Notes under the pieces: generated by a model
Seen by the model: the letters and a program-made list of their open reading frames with translations, nothing else
The model's database searches: none
What the model was told of the DNA's origin: nothing
DNA from: Flavivirga algicola
GTDB taxonomy: Bacteria; Bacteroidota; Bacteroidia; Flavobacteriales; Flavobacteriaceae
DNA: 64,000 bases
Direction: 5' to 3'
Assembly: GCF_012910715.1 (NCBI RefSeq)
Contig: NZ_JABBHF010000008.1
Location: 62,001-126,000, forward strand
Shown here: positions 55,372-63,782 of the stretch, piece by piece
Layout: every line of letters begins with the position of its first letter
Numbering within the stretch: the first letter of the stretch is position 1
Made by a program: the position numbers and the translations under genes

Positions 55372-55692
55372 ATGATGGAGCAACCAAATCTATCCTATAT
55401 TTATAGTATGTCTGGAGGAGATAAGGACTTTGAAAAGAAGCTTATCAATATTATTAAAGCTGAATTTCCAGAAGAAAAAAAAACATATTATAAGAACATA
55501 AATTCTGATAATTTTAATAAAGCTTCAGAAAATGTACACAAACTTAAGCATAAAATTAGTATTTTAGGACTTGAAAAAAGTTATGAGATGGCTGTCGATT
55601 ATGAAAATAATTTAAAAAAAGCCAGTACTGTGGGCAGAAAAGATTTTGATGCCATTTTACAGCTCATAACAGATTTCATAAATACCTTATAA
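55372..55692 (+). CDS. Histidine phosphotransfer (Hpt) protein
   Basis: The 106-residue helical protein has the Hpt motif ENVHKLKHKISILGLE, with phosphorylatable histidine about 56. It follows the kinase by one base and precedes the LytTR regulator by nine. A free Hpt between a kinase and two receivers indicates a branched or stepwise phosphorelay. Confidence 0.85.
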   Translation: MMEQPNLSYIYSMSGGDKDFEKKLINIIKAEFPEEKKTYYKNINSDNFNKASENVHKLKHKISILGLEKSYEMAVDYENNLKKASTVGRKDFDAILQLITDFINTL

Positions 55693-55701
55693 ACATTTTT
55701 T

Positions 55702-56415
55702 ATGAACTGTATTATTATTGATGACGAAGCGACAGCCAGAGCCATTATCTCTCAGTTGTGTTCTAATATTTCAAGTTTAAATGTTCTTGAGGCATTTCCT
55801 AATGCCATTGAAGCTATTAAATATTTAAACCAAAATGATGTAGATCTTATTTTTCTCGATATTCATATGCCAGATTTTACAGGTTTTGACTTTATTCAAA
55901 CACTTAAAAATCCACCTAAGATAGTTTTAACGACTTCGGATACTAATTTTGCCATTGAAGCATTTGAGTACGGTTGTATTGTAGATTATTTAGTAAAACC
56001 AATTACTTTACCACGTTTTGAAAAGGCGATTCAAAAAGCTGAATCTACCACATCTAAAATGGTCGAAAATACAACACCAATAGATGCTGTAGAAACAGCT
56101 TCAGGCAATGATTTATATATAAACATAGATAGGCGTTTAATAAAATTAGATATTCCCAGTATTTATCTTATTGAAGCTAAGGGAGATTATATCAATGTAA
56201 AAACAGAAGATAAAAATTATACGGTACATTCAACTTTAAAGAAGATTGAAGAAAAACTGCCAGACTCCTTATTCCTTAAAGTACATCGCTCATACGTTAT
56301 CAATATAAAAAAAATCATTGATATTGAGGACAATAGTGTACTGATAAAAAAAGATGTGATTCCTGTAAGTAGATCTAATAGACCTGAGTTAATGAAACGC
56401 TTGAATTTACTTTAA
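55702..56415 (+). CDS. LytTR-family response regulator of the H-NOX operon
   Basis: The 237-residue protein has a receiver (DDE at 7-9, aspartate 53 in LIFLDIHMPD, lysine in YLVKPI) and a LytTR DNA-binding domain (about 133-236: IYLIEAKGDYINVKTE, FLKVHRSYVINIKKI, IPVSRSNRPELMKRL). It is the only DNA-binding output of this operon. The three 21-bp-offset direct-repeat sites at 53112, 56590 and 63055 are its likely targets, including its own operon. Confidence 0.94.
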   Translation: MNCIIIDDEATARAIISQLCSNISSLNVLEAFPNAIEAIKYLNQNDVDLIFLDIHMPDFTGFDFIQTLKNPPKIVLTTSDTNFAIEAFEYGCIVDYLVKPITLPRFEKAIQKAESTTSKMVENTTPIDAVETASGNDLYINIDRRLIKLDIPSIYLIEAKGDYINVKTEDKNYTVHSTLKKIEEKLPDSLFLKVHRSYVINIKKIIDIEDNSVLIKKDVIPVSRSNRPELMKRLNLL

Positions 56416-56589
56416 GCTTAGGAATAATATTAAGCCAAAAGTGATTTTGGTACTAGATAAAATCACATAATTAGAGCCATATATTGGAATAATGAAATAT
56501 TCCACTTAGTTCTATACGAGTCCCACATTCAATCTAAATATAATATCCCATCTAACTTAGTCAAAATCATTCATCCTTAGTATACACCC

Positions 56590-56656
56590 ATTCACCTACA
56601 CTTAATTTTCGTCTACCGAAAATAAAAATATATGCCCTTATAGTCATATAGCTTTG
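56590..56656 (+). promoter_or_regulatory. LytTR-type direct-repeat site B and promoter of the T9SS protein gene
   Basis: The 31-base element (56590-56620) starts ATTCACCTACA and ends TCTACCGAA. The minus strand reads TCGGTAGAC, then TAGGTGAAT at a 21-base offset. The -7 box TAGCTTTG (56649-56656) starts 29 bases past its end, with the ATG 20 bases further on. Confidence 0.8.
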
Positions 56657-56676
56657 TGGTATTAAATATAAATATC

Positions 56677-59256
56677 ATGAAAAAAATATTACTATTACTT
56701 GTGTTCGTTTACGTTAATGTATACACGCAAGATATTCCGTTTAACTGTGATTATAATGCCTATTTATTTCAGTATAATGATGTATATGCAATAGATTTAG
56801 CCTCTGGTAATTCATATACAGTCGCAACCGATGTAACCGAAGGATCTATTAATGCTGCAGCATATAATCCAGCAGATGGATTTATCTGGGGTTCGTTAAG
56901 CTATCCAGCAAAATCTATAGTGAGAATAGGGAAAGATTTTTCAACCCTGACATTTTATGTAGATGAATTGCCTTCAGGAAATAGATATGTTGGAGATGTT
57001 AGTGCTGAAGGGGTCTATTATTTAAAAGGAGGGGGTACAACTTACTATACCATAGATGTAAACCCAGATTCTGATAACTATGGAGGTTATATGGCAACAA
57101 ATAATTTATCAAAAAGCTTAAGTATTCACGACTGGGCATTTAATGCTGTTGATAATAAATTATATACAGTAGAAAAGAAAACCAATATTTTATATCGTAT
57201 AGATGCAGATAATGGCATCATAGAAAGTTTAGGCGAAGTCCCAATCTTATCTGGTTTAAATTATACATATGGTGCTGTTTATTTTGATGCATCTGGACGT
57301 TTTTACGTGTCAGCCAATCAAACGGGAACGATTTATGTTATCCAAAACGTACAGGATTTAGATAGTAGCAGCTCCATGGAATCTAACCTTTTCGCTTTCG
57401 GGCCTTCGAGCTCTCAAAATGATGGTGCCCGTTGTCCAACGGCTCCAGTACCACAAGAAGACTGTACCAATGGAATCGACGATGATGATGATGGCTTAAT
57501 AGATTGTGAAGATCCGTCATGTTCTGGTTATGCCGCTTGCCCAGTTATAGAAGCGCCAACATCGAGTGGGAACTCTGGAGGCTTAGAAAGTAACAACAGG
57601 CTGTCTGAACAAATTAATAAACGAAACTTTAATAGAGCAAAGAATAATTATAAGTTCGATAAGGTGTCAGCAAAGCGATTTGTCAAATCAGCTAAGTATG
57701 GTAAAAAAACAGGGAAGAATGGCCTACAATTATCTGATCTTGTGCCATTGGAAGTTTTAAATGAAGACCGAGCAATAGAATCATCTCCATCAGATTTGTT
57801 AAATATTACAAATGCCACAGATGTTTATTCGGTAGATTACATGAAAGCTGGCGAAGCTGTAGCGTCTATACTTATTCTTAAAACTGACAAAGGTGTTTAT
57901 GAGCATACTAAATACATTTGTGACAGATTATTAGGTGCTGAATTAATTTCTGTGTCTACTATAGAAATAAAAGAACAAAAATTTATAAAGGCACTCATCA
58001 AAAATATAGATGGTTCTTTAGAGTTTGTATTAAGCTTATCGGCAAAACCAATTAATAGTGGTGCTAATTTTGGCATTGAAAGTCATTGGAATTTAGATAA
58101 ATATGAAGATAATGTGCCGTTTTATAACTTCCAAATATGGTCCAATTCTTTAGATGATCTATTGCAACTTGGAGAGGAAGTTGTAAGGTTATTAGATGTT
58201 CAAAAACCTGTGATCAGTTATAACAACTCAGCACCTCCAACGGTTTTTGTTAGAAAAGGTAAATACCATCATGGTAAACTCGATTTACAAATAGTTAATA
58301 CCAATAGGAGTGAAGCCGTTGCTTTTGATGGTGGTTTAAGAACTACCGAGACGAAAACTGTAGAATATGTATCGTCTACTATCGATTTATATGGTAATTA
58401 TATTACAGATGTAGAAGTGAATGCAGGAAACCTGTTTGATATTGGTTTTAGAATAGGTGATGGCATACAAACCCCAGATGACCTATTCATGTCTGATGGG
58501 CCTTGGGGATACGATGATGCAGCATCAAGTACCATGGTTACGGCTTATAATGTAAAACCTAATGAAGAAGCATTTGATGGAGATGAGTTTCCTATTGAAC
58601 GTAATATAGAGTTGGTGGCCAATACTAAAGAATATATAGCAGCTTATAGAGCTTTAACCCCGAAGTTTAATCCTGTAGATCTATCAAATTATAATAGTTT
58701 TCAATTTAAAGCTAAAGGCACTGGGACTTTAATTATTAGACTGGTAAAAGAAAGCATAGCTAACTGGGAAGAACAGTATCAGACCAGCATAGCTTTAACC
58801 AATACATTACAAGACTATAGTGTGCCGTTTTCTGAATTTACATCCATAAATGGATATGATTTTGAAAAACATGACGTAACCTCTATCGTTTTTACCATGT
58901 TAGCTGAAACAGGAGAGGTTGAGACTAAAGAGATGACTTTGCAACAACTGCGTTTTTCAATAAGTAATACACTCTCGGTAGAATCATTGAATGGTGTTGA
59001 ATCATATAAAGCATGGGCGTCTCCAAATCCTATGGGTTCAGGTACAACGATACATTTTACAAGTCAGAATTCAGAGCCAATAGAACTATTGCTCTACAAC
59101 CAATTAGGTAGTTTGGTTAAAAAGACGATTTATAGAGCTGTTACTGGTAAAAATGAAATAAAATTAGGAAGAAAAGGCTTAATGTCTGGAATTTATTTCT
59201 GTAATGTAAAAAGTAAAACAACGACCTATAAAACAATAAAATTATTGGTAAAATAA
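56677..59256 (+). CDS. Large secreted protein with T9SS sorting domain
   Basis: The start chosen is ATG 56677, giving signal peptide KKILLLLVFVYVNVYTQ; an earlier GTG at 56656 lies in the promoter. The 859-residue protein has a beta-propeller-like N-terminal region (about 20-255, DUF6923-like: YAIDLASGNSYTVATD, LYRIDADNGIIESLG), an acidic Ca-binding-type motif (NGIDDDDDGLIDCEDPSC), a middle domain of about 250 residues without a family I know, a carbohydrate-binding-like beta region (about 610-775, FQFKAKGTGTLIIRLVKES) and a C-terminal type A sorting domain (SPNPMGSGTTIHF to IKLLVK). It should be exported by type IX secretion and attached to the cell surface or released. Confidence 0.85.
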   Translation: MKKILLLLVFVYVNVYTQDIPFNCDYNAYLFQYNDVYAIDLASGNSYTVATDVTEGSINAAAYNPADGFIWGSLSYPAKSIVRIGKDFSTLTFYVDELPSGNRYVGDVSAEGVYYLKGGGTTYYTIDVNPDSDNYGGYMATNNLSKSLSIHDWAFNAVDNKLYTVEKKTNILYRIDADNGIIESLGEVPILSGLNYTYGAVYFDASGRFYVSANQTGTIYVIQNVQDLDSSSSMESNLFAFGPSSSQNDGARCPTAPVPQEDCTNGIDDDDDGLIDCEDPSCSGYAACPVIEAPTSSGNSGGLESNNRLSEQINKRNFNRAKNNYKFDKVSAKRFVKSAKYGKKTGKNGLQLSDLVPLEVLNEDRAIESSPSDLLNITNATDVYSVDYMKAGEAVASILILKTDKGVYEHTKYICDRLLGAELISVSTIEIKEQKFIKALIKNIDGSLEFVLSLSAKPINSGANFGIESHWNLDKYEDNVPFYNFQIWSNSLDDLLQLGEEVVRLLDVQKPVISYNNSAPPTVFVRKGKYHHGKLDLQIVNTNRSEAVAFDGGLRTTETKTVEYVSSTIDLYGNYITDVEVNAGNLFDIGFRIGDGIQTPDDLFMSDGPWGYDDAASSTMVTAYNVKPNEEAFDGDEFPIERNIELVANTKEYIAAYRALTPKFNPVDLSNYNSFQFKAKGTGTLIIRLVKESIANWEEQYQTSIALTNTLQDYSVPFSEFTSINGYDFEKHDVTSIVFTMLAETGEVETKEMTLQQLRFSISNTLSVESLNGVESYKAWASPNPMGSGTTIHFTSQNSEPIELLLYNQLGSLVKKTIYRAVTGKNEIKLGRKGLMSGIYFCNVKSKTTTYKTIKLLVK

Positions 59257-59281
59257 TTAATCACTACTCTAATTTCATTTA

Positions 59282-59318
59282 AAAGGTAAAAGGCACTATG
59301 TTTTTTACCTTTTTTTGT
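59282..59318 (+). terminator. Terminator after the T9SS protein gene
   Basis: AAAGGTAAAA (59282-59291) pairs with TTTTACCTTT (59303-59312), followed by more T. Confidence 0.75.
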
Positions 59319-59393
59319 TTTTATATAGGAATTTAGTTTTGTCTTGATTGTAGTTGTTGGTAATTAATAAATAAGGTATTATTTTGCCATAGA

Positions 59394-59561
59394 ATGGTAT
59401 TTACGAAAGAAATAAAAGGGAACGAATTATATGTTTACGCCAATGGAAAATTAATTTATAAACGTTGGCTTGATACGGGGCAATCTTTTATTTTTGATAA
59501 ACTAGCTTATAATAAATATACCTTGGTTTCAATTAAGGATCATAAAAAACAAGATTCCTAA
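59394..59561 (+). CDS. Small conserved-looking protein (55 residues)
   Basis: ATG 59394 opens a frame reading MVFTKEIKGNELYVYANGKL, then IYKRWLDTGQSFIFDK and a short polar end. It looks like a compact beta-protein; I have a sense of similar short proteins (YANGKLIYKRWLDTG) in other Flavobacteriaceae but cannot name a family. It lies in an otherwise empty 330-base gap before a Crp-type gene. Confidence 0.6.
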   Translation: MVFTKEIKGNELYVYANGKLIYKRWLDTGQSFIFDKLAYNKYTLVSIKDHKKQDS

Positions 59562-59587
59562 ACTTATTATCCATCTCAGAATTGCTT

Positions 59588-60166
59588 ATGTCACAAGATA
59601 GAAATTCATTAATAGATTTTATTCTAAGTATTGTTCCAATTTCTCAGGAAGAGTCACAGTACATAGCGTATAGTTTTCATCCTATTAAAATAAAAAAAGG
59701 AGATTTTCTACTGCGAGAGGGGGCTATAAGTAATGATTATTTTTATTTAGAGAAAGGCCTTATGCGTACTTTTCTTTTTGATTTGGAAGGCAATGAAATA
59801 ACCACCGATTTTTTTCTCGAAAACAATATTGTTTTAGAAGTCACGTCATTTTTTAATAGCGTTCGTTCTGAAGCTAATATTCAGGCAATAACAGATTGTA
59901 TTGGATATAGGATTTCCTATGAGCAACTCAATACACTTTTTCATCAAAAACCAGCTTTTCGTGATTTTGGGCGCGCCATTTTAGTAAAAGAGTTTATAGC
60001 TTCCCAAAAACGAAATTATAGCATGATTAACAGAACGGCAGAGCAGCGCTATCAGGAATTATTAAAGACAAAGCCACAAATCTTAAAACATGCACATTTA
60101 AAATATATAGCTTCCTATTTAGGAATTACAGATAGTACACTAAGCCGGTTGAGAAGAAAAGTATAA
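59588..60166 (+). CDS. Crp/Fnr-family transcriptional regulator
   Basis: The start chosen is ATG 59588 (MSQDRNSLIDF); a TTG lies two codons earlier. The 192-residue protein has the jelly-roll domain (KKGDFLLREGAISNDYFYLE, FDLEGNEITTDFFLENNIVL) and a helix-turn-helix in HLKYIASYLGITDSTLSRLR. No iron-sulfur cysteines are present, so it is not an Fnr oxygen sensor. The next gene, a seven-helix membrane protein, is probably its target. Confidence 0.9.
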   Translation: MSQDRNSLIDFILSIVPISQEESQYIAYSFHPIKIKKGDFLLREGAISNDYFYLEKGLMRTFLFDLEGNEITTDFFLENNIVLEVTSFFNSVRSEANIQAITDCIGYRISYEQLNTLFHQKPAFRDFGRAILVKEFIASQKRNYSMINRTAEQRYQELLKTKPQILKHAHLKYIASYLGITDSTLSRLRRKV

Positions 60167-60239
60167 ATTTACATTTCTTGCCTTTTGTCAAGTAATTTGT
60201 GTCGATTTCTATAGAAGTTTGTGCTATAAAAATTATTTT

Positions 60240-60932
60240 ATGGCAGAGATATCTATTTTAGTAACTGTAAGCTTCGTTTTTACCACATTGGTTACCCTAT
60301 GGTTTTTTTACAAAGCTTCAAAGCATAGAAAAGCCCTTTTCGGTATTATTATTTGGATGGCCGTTTTAAGCATGCTAGGCTTTTCAGGATTTTATAGGAA
60401 TACAGAAACGTTTCCACCAAGGTTTGCTTTTTTAATTGGACCAGGGATTCTTTTTGTTTTGCTCATTTTTTTAATCAAAAAGGACCATAAATTTTCTGAT
60501 ACGGTAAATTTAAAATGGCTGACCTTGCTACATGTTATTAGGATTCCTGTCGAAATTGTTCTCTTTTATGCATTTAGGGCAGGTTTGATACCAGAACTTA
60601 TGACTTTTGAAGGCTATAATTTCGATATTCTTTCTGGGCTTTCGGCACCAGTCATATATTATTTGGTTTTTATTAAAAAAAAGATAGGTTATAAGGTACT
60701 TTTATTATGGAATATAATCTGTTTAGTTCTACTTTTAAATATTTTAACGATTGCAGTTTTAAGTGCTCAAACCCCTTTTCAAAAATTGGCGTTCGACCAA
60801 CCAAATATTGGTGTAACGTATTTTCCGTTTGTATGGCTTCCAGCTGTGATTGTTCCTATGGTTTTATGGTCTCATTTGGTTGGAATAAGAACTTTGTATA
60901 AACATAAGCGCAGTTCTAATAAAATTGTGTGA
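60240..60932 (+). CDS. Seven-helix membrane protein of unknown function
   Basis: The start chosen is ATG 60240 (MAEISILVTVSFVF); a GTG seven codons earlier has no support. The 230-residue protein has about seven hydrophobic helices, short loops and a polar motif in YRNTETFPPRFAFLIGPG. I do not recognise a characterised family. It follows the Crp-type gene by 73 bases, a pairing often seen in Flavobacteriaceae. Confidence 0.75.
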   Translation: MAEISILVTVSFVFTTLVTLWFFYKASKHRKALFGIIIWMAVLSMLGFSGFYRNTETFPPRFAFLIGPGILFVLLIFLIKKDHKFSDTVNLKWLTLLHVIRIPVEIVLFYAFRAGLIPELMTFEGYNFDILSGLSAPVIYYLVFIKKKIGYKVLLLWNIICLVLLLNILTIAVLSAQTPFQKLAFDQPNIGVTYFPFVWLPAVIVPMVLWSHLVGIRTLYKHKRSSNKIV

Positions 60933-60947
60933 TTGAATTCTTAGGAG

Positions 60948-63011
60948 TTATAGTTTCATAAAAACAGGCTTATCAAACACATACCATTTAAATCTCATGC
61001 CAATTTCGGTGAACGTAAAACCAGCAGCTGTTGTTGAGGCAATATTACTTCGGGTACCATAAATATTTAATAAAGCACGTTCACTAAATTTATAACCCAA
61101 TTTTCCTTGAGCACGATAGGTGCTTTGCTTGTTATTGTTTTCTATGAACTGGTAACCAGTTGCAGCCGTTAACTCATAAAACCATTCTTTAGGTCTTGCT
61201 ATGGTTTCGTCTTTTATCAGGTTAATAAAAATTTCGGTTGCATGAAACCGTTCTGGACTAAAATAAATGTTTGGTAATTGGTTTTTAAAAGTGATGTATT
61301 GGTAGTTAAAACCAGCTTTTAAAGCTGGTTTTTTTAGTATATTATAATATAAAGAGGTAAACAATAGATTTCTAGTGTTATTATCGTTTTGAGAGGTGTA
61401 ATAGTACTGTGTAAACCAGCCTAGATTAAAGTTGGTACTAACATTATAATTAGCATAAAAATGATTCATAACGATTTCACGATTCAATAAATCAGCATTA
61501 AAATTTTGGATCTCACGTTTGTAGCCTACATCCAAAATTTGCAATTTAAAAGGTTTGATATGAAACGATACATCGGTTAGTAATTGGGTGTAATCTTGCG
61601 TATTGGCTTTTGCGGAACTAATACCAGTTGTTCCTTTAAAAGTAATATTAGGTAGTAATTGATAGGCTAGTCCCAACAACATATTATTAGATGTTGCTTT
61701 GTTATCGGTTATCGAGTTACTTGTGGTTCTGTATTCATAATTGGCTAGCCATTTAAATTTTGTAGAGGTAGGAAATTCTAAATTTGTATTAAAAGTGTAG
61801 GCTTCGTTATCGCCATTATCAAAAGAATAAGCTCCTTTGGTTTCTAATAAAGGAGTAAAGTGCGTGTTTAGACTTTTAATAAACTGGGAGGCATCTTTTT
61901 GTTTTTTGTAAAAACGAAGGGTGTTATTGGCAGATTGATAGGCCTCTTCATATTGTCCTAAAGCCTTTAAAGCGTTTGCTTTTCCTAAGTTACCATCAAA
62001 AGACGCGCTATCATTTTTTAAAATGTTGTTATAGTCGACTAAACTCTTTTTAAAATCGCTCTTATAGATGTTCAACGTAGCTCTTAAAACTAGAACCCAA
62101 TTGGAGTTGGAAGTGTTTTCTGTAAGTTTGCCTATTAAAACCTGAGCTAGTTTGTATTTTTTATTCCAAATTAAAGCTTGAATATAACGCTCTTGGGTTT
62201 GTTTTACAATAGAGGAGTCTTTTAAGTGTGGTATGGTATCATAAGCTTCTTTACTAAATTTTAAAGCAGTTTTATTTTTATGATTCAAATGACTTACCAA
62301 AGCAAGTCCATTTAATGAAATAGCTTTATTGGCTTTATCACGACCAATAACTTTATATGTGCTTTCAGCTTTATCATAAGCTTCCATAATTAGATAAAGA
62401 TTGGCCAAGTTGATTAAGGTTTCTTTTTCGTTTTCAAAAAGAATCAGGTTTTCTTTTAAAAGTTTTTCAGCTTCCGTATAATTTTGTTGCTGTTGGTTTT
62501 GATAGGCATAACCTAAATATATATACTTTTTAGAGGTTAAAGCATTTTTATTGTTTGGTGATACTTCCAAAGCCTTATTAACATATAGTAAAGCATCATC
62601 GTATATTTTTAGATTGGATAAGGTATTGGCATAACCTAAAAGTGTTGGAAAACTTTGACCGTTTTCTCCGATAAGCATTTCATAATATGTTTTGGCTTTA
62701 CCATAGCTTTTGTCCCATAGCAGCGATTCGGCGTAATTTAGTTTAATCTCAAAATTATTAGGATAGGCTTTTAATAAGTCAGAGAAAATAGAAAGTGCTT
62801 TTTTAGGATTTCCATTTAGACCTACAGCTCGCCCATAACACAGTTTAGCGGTTTTATTCTTAGGATGGTCATTTAAAACAGTTTTAAAATAAATTTCGGC
62901 TGCTTCGTATTTACCAGTTTCCAGATAAGTAAAGCCTTGTTGCATGTTTTGAGACATACTATGTATGCTAAAGAACAAGAATATTACGGCTGCATATGAT
63001 TTAAAATTCAT
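60948..63011 (-). CDS. TPR protein with YaiO-type outer-membrane barrel
   Basis: The 687-residue protein has a signal peptide (KSYAAVIFLFFSIHSMSQ), then about ten TPR units (20-390: YLETGKYEAAEIYFKTVLND, AKLCYGRAVGLNGNPKKALS, NLANLYLIMEAYDKAESTYK). A C-terminal YaiO-like barrel of about 290 residues follows, with alternating strands ending FKWYVFDKPVFMKL. A TPR scaffold joined to an outer-membrane barrel recalls BcsC and PgaA, the exporters of exopolysaccharides. It is divergent from the STAS/flippase operon, with site C between them. Confidence 0.87.
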   Translation of the reverse strand: MNFKSYAAVIFLFFSIHSMSQNMQQGFTYLETGKYEAAEIYFKTVLNDHPKNKTAKLCYGRAVGLNGNPKKALSIFSDLLKAYPNNFEIKLNYAESLLWDKSYGKAKTYYEMLIGENGQSFPTLLGYANTLSNLKIYDDALLYVNKALEVSPNNKNALTSKKYIYLGYAYQNQQQQNYTEAEKLLKENLILFENEKETLINLANLYLIMEAYDKAESTYKVIGRDKANKAISLNGLALVSHLNHKNKTALKFSKEAYDTIPHLKDSSIVKQTQERYIQALIWNKKYKLAQVLIGKLTENTSNSNWVLVLRATLNIYKSDFKKSLVDYNNILKNDSASFDGNLGKANALKALGQYEEAYQSANNTLRFYKKQKDASQFIKSLNTHFTPLLETKGAYSFDNGDNEAYTFNTNLEFPTSTKFKWLANYEYRTTSNSITDNKATSNNMLLGLAYQLLPNITFKGTTGISSAKANTQDYTQLLTDVSFHIKPFKLQILDVGYKREIQNFNADLLNREIVMNHFYANYNVSTNFNLGWFTQYYYTSQNDNNTRNLLFTSLYYNILKKPALKAGFNYQYITFKNQLPNIYFSPERFHATEIFINLIKDETIARPKEWFYELTAATGYQFIENNNKQSTYRAQGKLGYKFSERALLNIYGTRSNIASTTAAGFTFTEIGMRFKWYVFDKPVFMKL

Positions 63012-63054
63012 GAGCGATTTTTAGTACTTGCAAGTTAAGCAATAGATTTCAATC

Positions 63055-63122
63055 ATTCACCTACAGCAAACTGCAACTCACCGAACTTGATCTATAATTT
63101 TAATAATTACGGAGCATCTTTA
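63055..63122 (+). promoter_or_regulatory. LytTR-type direct-repeat site C, between the YaiO-type and STAS genes
   Basis: The 31-base element (63055-63085) starts ATTCACCTACA and ends CTCACCGAA. The minus strand reads TCGGTGAGT, then TAGGTGAAT at a 21-base offset. A weak -7-like CATCTTTA (63115-63122) begins 30 bases past its end. The site lies 44 bases upstream of the divergent YaiO-type gene, so it could serve both directions. Confidence 0.7.
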
Positions 63123-63161
63123 CATCAGAAATCAAAATAATATTAATTAAAAATAGAAACT

Positions 63162-63440
63162 ATGGCACTTAAAATTACAGAACAAAACGGAACATTTTTA
63201 ATAGAAGGAACTATTAACACTACGACAGCAATGAATTTTCAAAATCATTTGGAAGCCATTTTAAATAGACGCAATATGCTTACTATAGATATTGAAAACG
63301 TAACAGAGATTGATGCTAGTGGTATGAAAGCACTAAGAGCACTTTACGGTAATGCTTTAATTTATAACAGACCATTTTACATTATTGGTACGGGCTGTAA
63401 GGAAATCTATGATGATTTTACATTTACAGATGCCGCATAA
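63162..63440 (+). CDS. STAS-domain protein
   Basis: The 92-residue protein is a lone STAS domain (anti-sigma-factor antagonist-like): FLIEGTINTTTAMNFQNHLE, LTIDIENVTEIDASGMKALR with the serine-containing DASG loop that is phosphorylated in SpoIIAA-type proteins. No RsbW-type kinase is adjacent. It starts the rightward operon after site C. Confidence 0.85.
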   Translation: MALKITEQNGTFLIEGTINTTTAMNFQNHLEAILNRRNMLTIDIENVTEIDASGMKALRALYGNALIYNRPFYIIGTGCKEIYDDFTFTDAA

Positions 63441-63473
63441 TTGTTACTTAATATAAATCCAAATCTAGATATT

Positions 63474-63782
63474 ATGAACTTCGAAATAATAAACAATAAA
63501 GGCGTTTTTGAAATACATGGTGATTTTACAAAAGCGCACACCAATCAGGTTGCCAATTATTTTAACAATCTGCTAGACAAGTATTATGAGATTGTTATTT
63601 GTCTTAAACAAGTTAAATGTATAGATGATAAGGCTTTGAATGTTATGAGGTTTATCGTAGCAAAGGCTAAAAGACGAAGTAAAATATTATTTGTTTTGGG
63701 AAAAGATAACAAACGTATTAACAAACAATTTAAAACTGCTAACCTCAATAATATTTTTAAAAATGATTACGATAGTAAATAA
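63474..63782 (+). CDS. Second STAS-like protein, divergent
   Basis: The start chosen is ATG 63474 (MNFEIINNKGVFEIHGDF). The 102-residue protein has the strand-helix pattern of a STAS domain, VICLKQVKCIDDKALNVMRF replacing the DxSG loop: the serine position is aspartate, so it cannot be phosphorylated in the usual way and may mimic the phosphorylated state. A lysine/arginine-rich end follows. It overlaps the next gene by 20 bases. Confidence 0.7.
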   Translation: MNFEIINNKGVFEIHGDFTKAHTNQVANYFNNLLDKYYEIVICLKQVKCIDDKALNVMRFIVAKAKRRSKILFVLGKDNKRINKQFKTANLNNIFKNDYDSK

